A DNA stretch of 5,880 nt from Prosthecobacter sp. (GTDB taxonomy: Bacteria; Verrucomicrobiota; Verrucomicrobiia; Verrucomicrobiales; Verrucomicrobiaceae): NCBI GenBank assembly GCA_025869455.1, contig JAOZVT010000750.1, positions 1-5,880 of the forward strand, given 5' to 3'. The translations under genes were made by a program, and so were the position numbers. Each line of letters starts with the position of its first letter. Position 1 is the stretch's first letter. Below the pieces are notes generated by a model. The model worked only from the letters and a program-made list of their open reading frames with translations. It was not told the origin of the DNA and searched no databases. Positions 1-5,880 of this stretch are shown here, in pieces.

Positions 1-330
1 CTAAATGACGCTGTGGGTAAGAATGGAAGAGTTATTTTCCAAACCACCAAGGGATCGTGGGCGGATGTGCGAACGTTTCTTGATCTTTTAACTCAGCTGA
101 TCAAGGCAGCCCAGCCCATTGTTTTTGCGTCTGGCGCTAAATCAGCATTTACGGTCACCTCAAGTAGACTGGAAGCATCTTGGGCATCAGCAGAGGACAT
201 ATATAGAGAAGCAATCGCTTATGACACAGAAAAAGAATTGGGCGGCGAGTTGGAGGTAGAACTAGCTGTCCATTTGAGTGAATTTACTTCTGCTTTGCAT
301 AATGTGCCAAGCTTACCGATGATTATTCCA
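1..330 (+). other. Non-AlaRS segment joined in frame to alaS
   Basis: This stretch encodes the leading part of the chimeric frame. Its translation includes KNGRVIFQTTKGSWADV and EKELGGELEVELAVHLSEF. It lacks the class II motifs and the helical-domain pattern that should precede the LYDTFGFP block. The other two forward frames here do not restore AlaRS sequence, so a frameshift does not explain the difference. The base composition is clearly more AT-rich, with more A/T-ending codons than the AlaRS part that follows, which suggests a different origin. The exact joint is uncertain, somewhere around 320-345, because the residues IPGAVAF before the conserved block could belong to either side. I do not recognise the family of this segment. 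Confidence 0.6.
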
Positions 331-1761
331 GGGGCGGTCGCATTCGAACTCTACGACACCTTTGGCTTCCCTCTCGACCTAACTGAACTCCTCGCTCGTG
401 AACGTGGTCTAATCGTTGATACGGAAGGTTTCGAAAAGCTCATGGACGAGCAGAAGAAGCGCGCCCGTGAAGCTGGTGCGAAGAACAAACAAATTGTCTC
501 CGTCAGCGAAATCGAAACAAAAGAGCCCACCAAGTTCATCGGTTACGACGCCCTCGAAACTGAAGCCAAAGTCCTCGAAGTCGTGGCGATGAAGGACAAG
601 ACGGCGGTCATTCTTGATAGCAGCGTTTGTTACGCGGAGATGGGCGGCCAGATCGGTGATAGCGGCCAGATCATTCTGGGTGCCAACACTTACCCTGTCA
701 GCAGCACCACGAAGGTGGGCAATACCTGGCTGCATTTCATCGAAGGTGAAGAAGCCCCAGCCGCAGGTTCCGTCGTCCGCCTTGCCGTGGATGCTGACCG
801 CCGTCACGCCATCGAGCGTCACCACACCGTCACGCACATCCTGCATTGGGCGTTGCATGAAGTGGTGAACCAGGAAGCCACCCAAAAGGGTTCCAACGTC
901 ACGCCTGAGAAGCTGACCTTCGACTTCAACAACGCCGCCCTCACCGCTGGCCAGCTCTCCGATATCGAGCGTCTGGTGAATGAGCGCATCGTCGCCAACG
1001 ACCCCGTTTCCTGGAGCGAGATCCCATATGCCGAGGCCAAGAACAACGCCGGCATCATGCAGCTTTTCGGTGAGAAGTACCCAGAGAACGTCCGTGTGGT
1101 GCAGATCGGCGGCAAGCCGCTGGCTCTGAATGGTTACAGCATGGAACTGTGCGGCGGCACCCACACTCGTTACACAGGCGAGATCGGCCTCTTCCGCCTC
1201 ATTGCTGAAGGGGCAGTGGCTGCTGGCGTGCGCCGCATTGAAGCTGTCGCCGGATTGGAAGCCTACCACGCAGCCCGTGCCGATGCCGACCTGCTGAAAC
1301 TCCTGGCTGGTAAGGTCAGCGCCCAAGGCACCGCCGATCTGGAGAAGAAGATCGACAATCTCCTGAGCCAACAAAAAGAACTGGAGAAAGCCCTCAAGGC
1401 CGCCCAGCAGCGCGAGGCCTCCGGCAAAGCCAAGGAACTCCTCGCTACGGCTGAAAACAACATCCTGATCGCCAACCTTGGCGATGTGGATGGCGACTAC
1501 GCCATGGCTGTGAACGATGCCCTCAAAGGTGTCTTCAATGGCATCATCGTCCTGGCCTCCACTGGCAATGGCAACGTCACCCTCATGGCCACCGTTTCCA
1601 AAGAGCATCAGGCCAAGGTGCAGGCAGGCAAGATCATCCAAACCATCGCCCCGATTGTCGGCGGCAAAGGCGGCGGCAAACCCGACTTCGCCCGTGGCGG
1701 CGGCAAGGACGTGTCCAAGGTGGATGCGGCACTGGCCGAAGCCCGGAAGTTGGTGGGATAA
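1..1761 (+). CDS. Chimeric frame: unknown N-terminus fused to the C-terminal half of alanyl-tRNA synthetase (5' partial)
   Basis: The frame is open to the left edge, so it probably begins outside the window; the first in-window start is a GTG at 13 (residue 1 below). Residues 1 to about 106 match no AlaRS part that I recognise. From about residue 107 the protein is clear AlaRS. It has the LYDTFGFPLDLTELLARE block at 113-130, then the editing domain with H271-TVT-H275 and C380-GGT-H384, the zinc/tRNA-binding residues of that domain. A charged coiled coil follows at about 441-475, then a DHHA1/C-Ala domain from about 488 with the glycine-rich GGGKPDFARGGG motif near 553-564. A full AlaRS is about 870-880 residues. 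The class II catalytic core and most of the tRNA-recognition helical domain are absent, so it cannot aminoacylate. The AlaRS part has no stops or frameshifts. It could be a displaced alaS 3' end, a functional AlaX-like editing protein, or an assembly chimera. The AlaRS identity is near certain; the status of the whole gene is not. Confidence 0.85.
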   Translation, partial: LNDAVGKNGRVIFQTTKGSWADVRTFLDLLTQLIKAAQPIVFASGAKSAFTVTSSRLEASWASAEDIYREAIAYDTEKELGGELEVELAVHLSEFTSALHNVPSLPMIIPGAVAFELYDTFGFPLDLTELLARERGLIVDTEGFEKLMDEQKKRAREAGAKNKQIVSVSEIETKEPTKFIGYDALETEAKVLEVVAMKDKTAVILDSSVCYAEMGGQIGDSGQIILGANTYPVSSTTKVGNTWLHFIEGEEAPAAGSVVRLAVDADRRHAIERHHTVTHILHWALHEVVNQEATQKGSNVTPEKLTFDFNNAALTAGQLSDIERLVNERIVANDPVSWSEIPYAEAKNNAGIMQLFGEKYPENVRVVQIGGKPLALNGYSMELCGGTHTRYTGEIGLFRLIAEGAVAAGVRRIEAVAGLEAYHAARADADLLKLLAGKVSAQGTADLEKKIDNLLSQQKELEKALKAAQQREASGKAKELLATAENNILIANLGDVDGDYAMAVNDALKGVFNGIIVLASTGNGNVTLMATVSKEHQAKVQAGKIIQTIAPIVGGKGGGKPDFARGGGKDVSKVDAALAEARKLVG

Positions 1762-1794
1762 GGCTGTTAAGGCTAAAAATTCAAGATCTCTTGA

Positions 1795-1824
1795 GGTTCG
1801 TGATGAGCTTACTCATCACGAACC
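1795..1824 (+). terminator. Perfect 13-bp hairpin after the alaS fragment, likely terminator
   Basis: GGTTCGTGATGAG (1795-1807) pairs exactly with CTCATCACGAACC (1812-1824) across a CTTA loop. It begins 33 bases after the stop codon of the AlaRS frame. Its position and perfect pairing suggest a transcription terminator. No run of T follows on either strand, so it is not a textbook intrinsic terminator and may instead stabilise the 3' end of the mRNA. Confidence 0.5.
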
Positions 1825-2055
1825 GCTTTGAGACTTGGGTTGATGGAATGAAATCTTTGTGTCTAGTGGCCCATGACGTGCGCGGTTTGACTTTGGTCGC
1901 CGGATTGTCTGCCAGTGACCCACATGTCGATTTCTCCATTTCCTAGCCATCCTGAACAATGTCCGTTAGACCACCCGTGACTCTTGGTCTTAGGATCGCT
2001 TGTTGAACATCAGGCTCTTCACTCCACGGCCTCCGGTTGTTCCCGGAGATTCTCA
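1825..2055. other. Gene-free spacer and kup upstream region
   Basis: No convincing coding frame, tRNA or repeat lies here. It should contain the promoter of the kup pair, but I see no good -35/-10 pair. TTGACT at 1887-1892 is the best -35-like hexamer, and no matching -10 follows at 16-18 bases. A short inverted repeat, AGACCA (1968-1973) with TGGTCT (1985-1990), has an 11-base loop and may be chance. I could not see the conserved GC-rich elements of a c-di-AMP (ydaO) riboswitch, which would be the expected leader for a potassium transporter in some phyla. Confidence 0.4.
2045..2048 (+). promoter_or_regulatory. Shine-Dalgarno site that fixes the kup start
   Basis: GGAG lies 7 bases before the ATG at 2056. 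The frame is also open upstream to a TTG at 1984, but those 24 extra residues do not resemble the Kup N-terminus. The site therefore supports the ATG at 2056. Confidence 0.6.
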
Positions 2056-3939
2056 ATGTCCGATCACAAACCGTCAAACTCATGGTCCCTGGCCCTCGTT
2101 GCCCTGGGAGTCGTCTTCGGTGATATTGGAACCAGTCCGCTATATGCGCTGCGGGAGTGCTTAAGCCATGCGGGCTATGATCCGACCAAGGATGCGGTGG
2201 ACATGGTGTATGGACCCATCTCCCTCATGTTTTGGTCCCTGACCATCATGGTGGCAGTAAAATACCTGAGCCTGCTCAGCTATGCCACAGCGCAGGGAGA
2301 AGGCGGCATGTTTGCCCTGCTTTCTCTGCTTAGATCCAAGAAGGAAGCGCTGTCCAAAAAGAGCCTGGGTTTTGTCATGCTCATCGTACTGTTTGGGGCC
2401 TCTCTGCTCTACGGAGATGGCATGATCACACCCGCCATCTCCGTGCTTTCGGCGGTGGAAGGCATGAAGCAGCTCAATGAAGGGCTGACTCCCTGGGTGG
2501 TGCCCCTAGCCGTGGTTATTTTGCTGGGACTGTTCATGGTCCAGCGACACGGCACTGCCAAGATTGGCGTGGCTTTTGGCCCCATCATGATCGTCTGGTT
2601 CCTGGCGCTAGGTGGCTTGGGCCTCTATCGCTTTTGTGAGCACCCTGAAGTGGTCTATGCCCTCTCCCCGCATTGGGGCATCATGTATCTGGTGCATCAT
2701 GGTTACCATGGCATCGTCATCATGGGCATGGTGTTACTGGCCGTTACCGGCTGTGAAGCCCTGTATGCGGATATCGGCCATTTTGGCCATCAGCCACTCC
2801 AGCGTTCCTGGTTTCTCCTGGTTTGGCCTGCCTTGACCCTGAATTACCTGGGCCAGGGTGCCTTAGTGGTTACTGATCCAGCGGCCATTGAGCATCCTTT
2901 TTTCCACTTGGTGCCGTCCTTTCTACTGGTGCCCATGATCATCCTGGCCACCGCCGCCACCATCATCGCTTCCCAGGCCATGATCACGGGTGTGTTTTCC
3001 CTCACCCAACAAGCGGTGCAGTTGAGCTATCTGCCACGTTTGAAGATCATCCATACCAATCCGGATGTGCGCGGGCAGATCTTCATGCCGCAGGTGAACT
3101 TCCTTCTTATGGTGGCCTGCATCGCCCTGGTGATCGGCTTCAAGACCTCCAGCAATCTGGCCTCCGCTTATGGTCTTTCCGTTGCTTTGGAAATGTTATT
3201 GACCAGCATCCTGTTCTTTTTTGTGGCCCGCCGCATCTGGTCCTGGCCGTTTTGGAAGGCCTTCTTACCCGTCGCTCTCTTTGTCACGATTGAGCTGGGT
3301 TACGTGGCGGGTAGCTTAGTGAAGTTCATGCAGGGGGCTTGGTTTCCTCTCGTCGTCGCAGCTGGCATCTGGATCATCATGAAGACTTGGACAGATGGCC
3401 GTGCCGTGCTTTTCCAGGCCATGCAACGTGGCCGACTGCCCGTGCAGCACTTGATTGAGGAGATCCAAAATAACCGCATCATCCGCGTGCCAGGTACCGC
3501 TGTCTTCATGTCTGCCAGTGCCGATGGTTTGCCTTTAGCCCTTCTGCACCATTTGAAGCATAACAAAGCCCTGCATAAACAGGTGGTGCTACTGACGGTG
3601 AAATTCGAGGACGTGCCCCACCTTGTGGGTGAAACGCGGTACGAGATCGAACAGCACTGTGATGAATTTTACCGTGTGGTGTTACGCTATGGTTTCTCCG
3701 AATCACCCCAAGTGTTTGATGACCTTTGCAAAGCCCTGAGTGAGAAAACAAAACTCAAACGCAATGGCATCACCTTCTATCAGAGCCGTGAGATCTTGCT
3801 GACCAATGGCCCTGGCAAGATGGCCCGCTGGCGGAAGCGCCTCTTTGTTACCCTCAGTCGTCTCTCCCGCCCAGCTACTGGTTACTTTGACCTGCCGCCA
3901 CGCCAGGTCTGCGAGCTGGGGATCCAACTGGAAGTGTAA
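2056..3939 (+). CDS. kup: Low-affinity potassium transporter of the Kup/HAK/KT family
   Basis: This is an inner-membrane potassium uptake protein of the KUP/HAK/KT family, generally held to be a proton-coupled symporter. From the ATG at 2056 it has 627 residues, close to the 622 of E. coli Kup. The N-terminal signature GVVFGDIGTSPLYAL is at 18-32 with D23. The second, YGDGMITPAISVLSAVEG, is at 119-136 with E135. The third, VTGCEALYADIGHFG, is at 230-244 with E234. These are the conserved acidic positions tied to ion handling. Hydrophobic segments fill roughly residues 11-445, compatible with the family's 12 transmembrane helices. A soluble cytoplasmic C-terminal domain follows from about 450, including RVPGTAVFMSASADGLP at 477-493. 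The start is chosen by homology and by a GGAG 7 bases upstream. The gene is complete, and the next gene starts 3 bases after its stop, so they probably share an mRNA. The symbol rests on family membership. Confidence 0.96.
   Translation: MSDHKPSNSWSLALVALGVVFGDIGTSPLYALRECLSHAGYDPTKDAVDMVYGPISLMFWSLTIMVAVKYLSLLSYATAQGEGGMFALLSLLRSKKEALSKKSLGFVMLIVLFGASLLYGDGMITPAISVLSAVEGMKQLNEGLTPWVVPLAVVILLGLFMVQRHGTAKIGVAFGPIMIVWFLALGGLGLYRFCEHPEVVYALSPHWGIMYLVHHGYHGIVIMGMVLLAVTGCEALYADIGHFGHQPLQRSWFLLVWPALTLNYLGQGALVVTDPAAIEHPFFHLVPSFLLVPMIILATAATIIASQAMITGVFSLTQQAVQLSYLPRLKIIHTNPDVRGQIFMPQVNFLLMVACIALVIGFKTSSNLASAYGLSVALEMLLTSILFFFVARRIWSWPFWKAFLPVALFVTIELGYVAGSLVKFMQGAWFPLVVAAGIWIIMKTWTDGRAVLFQAMQRGRLPVQHLIEEIQNNRIIRVPGTAVFMSASADGLPLALLHHLKHNKALHKQVVLLTVKFEDVPHLVGETRYEIEQHCDEFYRVVLRYGFSESPQVFDDLCKALSEKTKLKRNGITFYQSREILLTNGPGKMARWRKRLFVTLSRLSRPATGYFDLPPRQVCELGIQLEV
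3930..3934 (+). promoter_or_regulatory. Shine-Dalgarno site inside the kup 3' end
   Basis: GGAAG overlaps the last kup codons and sits 8 bases before the ATG at 3943. It supports that start and implies that ribosomes finishing kup can reinitiate on the next gene. Confidence 0.5.
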
Positions 3940-3942
3940 TCC

Positions 3943-4374
3943 ATGCTTGATCAAGATCTCCTCGATAAACTTCAAAAAATCGAGCGCCTGTATGCGGGTG
4001 CTACGACTCAAGGTGAGAAGGCTGCCGCTGCCGATGCGATTGCACGGATCACAAAGCGCCTAAAAAAGGCTAGCGAGGTGGAGCCAGCGTTGGAGTACAA
4101 GTTCACGCTGACCGATGATTGGTCGAAGAAGCTTTTCGTGGCCCTTTTGCGTCGGTATTCCTTAAAGCCATACCGTTACGTGAGGCAAAGAAGAACTACG
4201 CTGATGGTAAGAGCACCACGCAGTTTTGTGGATGAAACACTCTGGCCAGAATTTCTAGAATTGAGCAAGGTGCTGAAAACCTACCTTGATGACATGACGG
4301 ATCAGGTTATTCGGCAGGGAATCCATGCAGATGATTCTGAGGAAGACATCGTCAAAGGCGAGTATTTGGGTTGA
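3943..4374 (+). CDS. Conserved 143-aa protein of unknown function, coupled to kup
   Basis: This is a small soluble protein with no signal peptide or membrane segment. Residues 1-42 are a charged helical region (LLDKLQKIERLYAGATT, then EKAAAADAIARI) that loosely recalls the N-terminal helices of DUF2786 proteins. The best-defined part, about residues 50-115, reads YKFTLTDDWSKKLFVALLRRY, then LKPYRYVRQRRTTLMVRAP, then FVDETLWPEFLEL. This pattern looks familiar from a family of uncharacterised bacterial proteins, but I can give no function. The tail is acidic (ADDSEEDIV). The start is supported by GGAAG at 8 bases, with 3 bases between the kup stop and this ATG, so translational coupling is likely. 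A regulatory or accessory role for Kup is possible from position alone. The basic RRY/RQRR stretch could equally point to nucleic acid binding. The coding call is firm; the function is open. Confidence 0.88.
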   Translation: MLDQDLLDKLQKIERLYAGATTQGEKAAAADAIARITKRLKKASEVEPALEYKFTLTDDWSKKLFVALLRRYSLKPYRYVRQRRTTLMVRAPRSFVDETLWPEFLELSKVLKTYLDDMTDQVIRQGIHADDSEEDIVKGEYLG

Positions 4375-4475
4375 TATACTTTCCTTGCATTAGGCAAGTA
4401 AATGAACGTGAAAGTATTTTTTGGTTTCCAAAGCGGAGATTTAAAGCTTTTCCTTGTTTCAGCCCCCCTCCCGTC
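4375..4475 (+). promoter_or_regulatory. AT-rich leader of the ROK gene with two short inverted repeats
   Basis: This gap should hold the promoter and perhaps the operator of the regulator downstream. CTTGC (4384-4388) and GCAAG (4394-4398) form an inverted repeat around 5 bases. TTTGG (4420-4424) and CCAAA (4428-4432) form another around TTT. ROK repressors commonly bind dyad sites in AT-rich DNA and often control themselves, so these are candidate operator halves. No strong -35/-10 pair is visible. The 12 bases before the ATG are pyrimidine-rich with no Shine-Dalgarno sequence. Confidence 0.3.
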
Positions 4476-5609
4476 ATGCGTCAAAAATCATCAGACCTTC
4501 GTCTGCTTTATGCTGCTATCATTTTAAATGTCCGAAGTGGAAAGGCCACCTCACGAACGACACTGTCACGCGCCGTAGGAATTTCGGCTTCGACTATGGG
4601 GCTTTATGTAGATGAAATGATCTCTACGGGGCATCTAAGTGAGTCGGGGTTGGAACACGGAAATATGGGGCGCCCTAAAAGACGGCTCATGGTGCTTGGC
4701 ACCCCAGGCTGGTTTGCCGGATTGGAGTTTAATGCGGATCGTATCCAAATCACAGGGGTGGATTTTGCCGGACAAAAACTCCTCCCTGAGCAAATCCAAC
4801 TGCCCGCCCAACCGACAGCAGCAGATTTGCAGTATCTGATTCGCTCCAGCCTAGCCACTTACCGCGATAAGCAAGATCTGCCATTGCTTGGCATTGGGGT
4901 CGGAGCCCCTGGTCTGGTTAACTCTGAAAAAGGAATCTGCCTGCGTTACTCTTTTGTTGAAGGATGGGAAAATATACCTCTCCGTGATACGCTGTTGGAT
5001 CGGTTTGGGGTGGCCGTCACGGTGGAAAACAACCTTCGTGCCATTGCTTTGGCGGAAAGATGGTTTGGCGGGCATCGAGAGGTGACGGATTATGTGATTG
5101 TCGGTCCGCGCAGTGGTTTTGCCATTGCGAGTGTCCAGAGAGGCCGTCTCATCCACGGGGCCCATCATGCTGTGGGAGAGATCGGGCTCTGGCCGTGGCC
5201 CTTGGCAGGCGATAACTCGCCCCGTGAGATGCACCGCGTGCTGAGTGCACCTATGACGTATCGGCGTTTGGCTGGACTGCCCGAGACCGCTCCTGTGCCT
5301 GCGGATCTACACACTGCTTTGGCCAGTCTGGTCCATGATCAAAGCACCCAGTGGGGAGACGTGGCGATTGATTTTGCACGCGTTCTGGGCTGCGTGCAGC
5401 TGATGTTAGACCCCGAGTTATGCATTCTTCATGGCCCGCTGACGGCCCTGGGAGATCGGTTTTGTCACGCCATCATGGATGCCACTTACAACGTCGCCCC
5501 AGCGCTCAAAGATGTCAGGTTAAAGCTGGTACGTTCTGAGTTAGGTGATGATGCTGGTGCACTGGGAGCCGCTAGCTTGGCCATGGAAAACTGGATGCCT
5601 AGACTTTGA
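4476..5609 (+). CDS. ROK-family (NagC/XylR-type) transcriptional regulator with a degenerate kinase-like domain
   Basis: The protein has 377 residues, normal for ROK repressors. Residues about 8-58 form a winged helix-turn-helix (TSRTTLSRAVGISASTMGL at 25-43), with the wing GRPKRRLMVLG at 65-75. A ROK sugar-kinase-like fold follows from about 79, with GIGVGAPGLVN at 139-149, VENNLRAIALAERWFGG from 183, and HHAVGEIG ending at 237. Key enzymatic features are missing. The DxGGT-like phosphate motif is replaced by GLEFNAD at 82-88. The ENDAN catalytic Asp is Asn186. GEIGH ends in Leu238, and no CxCGxxGC zinc cluster follows. It is therefore probably a DNA-binding protein that senses a sugar or related ligand without phosphorylating it. 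The frame extends upstream to a TTG at 4371 overlapping the previous stop, but those 35 residues look non-coding, so the ATG at 4476 is preferred although it lacks a Shine-Dalgarno sequence. Target genes are unknown; neither neighbour is a sugar gene. Confidence 0.9.
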   Translation: MRQKSSDLRLLYAAIILNVRSGKATSRTTLSRAVGISASTMGLYVDEMISTGHLSESGLEHGNMGRPKRRLMVLGTPGWFAGLEFNADRIQITGVDFAGQKLLPEQIQLPAQPTAADLQYLIRSSLATYRDKQDLPLLGIGVGAPGLVNSEKGICLRYSFVEGWENIPLRDTLLDRFGVAVTVENNLRAIALAERWFGGHREVTDYVIVGPRSGFAIASVQRGRLIHGAHHAVGEIGLWPWPLAGDNSPREMHRVLSAPMTYRRLAGLPETAPVPADLHTALASLVHDQSTQWGDVAIDFARVLGCVQLMLDPELCILHGPLTALGDRFCHAIMDATYNVAPALKDVRLKLVRSELGDDAGALGAASLAMENWMPRL

Positions 5610-5615
5610 TTCTTA

Positions 5616-5632
5616 CTTACTTGCCAAGTAAG
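5616..5632. terminator. Weak hairpin between convergent genes
   Basis: CTTACTT (5616-5622) and AAGTAAG (5626-5632) pair across GCC. This AT-rich 7-bp stem lies just after the ROK stop and over the last codons of the opposing gene. It could help end transcription from either side, but it is weak and has no T run. Confidence 0.2.
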
Positions 5633-5880
5633 CCACCACCAATTCCTTCCAGCAATTTGACGCCTGTTTCCACGGCCTTACCCGTGGTATCCGTTGCGCC
5701 TTTGATGACTTCTTTGGGTAAGCTGCCAGCTTCTTTGCCCAGAACTGGGGACAGTAAAAGCTGACTGCCCTGCCCCACAATCTCCCCTGGGGCATTCAAT
5801 AAGGCCTTTCCCGCAGCAGCGGCTAAGCGAGAACTCAGATCCTCCCGTGGGGCCTGCATGGTGCCAGTGATGTGAAGGGG
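5617..5880 (-). CDS. 3' end of a larger gene, possibly AsmA-like (5' partial)
   Basis: The frame is open to the right edge; only the last 87 codons are visible, ending at the TAA at 5617-5619. The visible start reads PLHITGTMQAPREDLSSRL, followed by an alanine- and glycine-rich helical tail ending in KLLEGIGGGLLGK. The xxITGTxxxPxxDL pattern resembles the C-terminal edge of AsmA-like proteins, large envelope proteins linked to outer-membrane lipid transport in Gram-negative bacteria. That link rests on one short motif and is tentative. An internal ATG at 5857-5859 could start an 80-residue protein, but coding continues in frame before it, so a truncated larger gene is more likely. The stop is 7 bases from that of the convergent ROK gene. 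Coding status is fairly sure; function is weakly supported. Confidence 0.65.
   Translation of the reverse strand, partial: PLHITGTMQAPREDLSSRLAAAAGKALLNAPGEIVGQGSQLLLSPVLGKEAGSLPKEVIKGATDTTGKAVETGVKLLEGIGGGLLGK

Noticed and set aside
409..1641. A 410-codon open frame on the minus strand
   Set aside because: It is antisense to the clearly coding AlaRS region and has no recognisable domain. Such long shadow frames are common opposite GC-rich genes with biased third positions.
1836..1865. TTGGGT/TTGATG followed by TAGTGG or TCTAGT as a kup promoter
   Set aside because: Both hexamers match the consensus poorly and lie about 190 bases before the start, so the support is too weak to list.
1984..2055. 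Kup starting at the TTG at 1984 with 24 more residues
   Set aside because: The extra residues do not fit the family N-terminus, while the ATG at 2056 has a GGAG at good spacing and gives a normal length.
1825..2055. c-di-AMP (ydaO-type) or other potassium-linked riboswitch ahead of kup
   Set aside because: I could not find the conserved purine-rich core elements or a convincing multi-stem fold by eye. A covariance-model search would settle it.
3506..4011. Minus-strand open frames of 81 and 102 codons across the kup 3' end
   Set aside because: They overlap strongly supported plus-strand genes and show no family resemblance or ribosome site that I can see.
4393..5625. Nine-base inverted match GGCAAGTAA (4393) and TTACTTGCC (5617) flanking the ROK gene
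   Set aside because: It does not extend beyond 9 bases, one copy is coding for the opposing gene, and there is no transposase, so it is not treated as terminal repeats.

Overview
The window reads as bacterial chromosomal DNA of moderately high GC. The gene mix is an alanyl-tRNA synthetase part, a Kup potassium transporter, a ROK-type regulator and the tail of what may be an AsmA-like protein. The style of the proteins and the irregular use of Shine-Dalgarno sequences fit a member of the Verrucomicrobiota or a related PVC lineage. That placement is a judgement from protein style, not a search result, and is of modest confidence.

Layout. Positions 1-1761 (+) are one open frame that enters from the left edge. 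Its last ~476 codons are a well-preserved alanyl-tRNA synthetase (AlaRS) C-terminal half: the end of the tRNA-recognition region, the editing domain with HxxxH and CGGTH, a coiled coil and a DHHA1/C-Ala domain. Its first ~110 codons are not AlaRS. They are unrelated and visibly more AT-rich, so the class II aminoacylation domain is missing. This in-frame junction near 331 is the most unusual thing in the window. A perfect 13-bp hairpin (1795-1824) follows the stop codon.

After a gene-free stretch (1762-2055) come kup (2056-3939, +) and, 3 bases after its stop, a 143-aa conserved protein of unknown function (3943-4374, +). The two look like a translationally linked pair. A 101-bp AT-rich gap with two short inverted repeats leads into a ROK-family regulator (4476-5609, +). 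It has an N-terminal winged helix and a sugar-kinase-like domain that has lost the usual catalytic and zinc-binding residues. It converges with the 3' end of a minus-strand gene (5617 to the right edge), with only 7 bases between the stop codons.

Function. The genes do not form one obvious pathway. Kup imports potassium and its small partner may act with it or simply share its mRNA. The ROK protein is probably a sugar- or metabolite-responsive transcription factor with unknown targets. The AlaRS fragment cannot charge tRNA by itself but could still deacylate mischarged tRNA-Ala. I found no CRISPR array, tRNA, rRNA, insertion sequence or complete mobile element. The AlaRS junction may mark the edge of an insertion or rearrangement lying to the left of the window.
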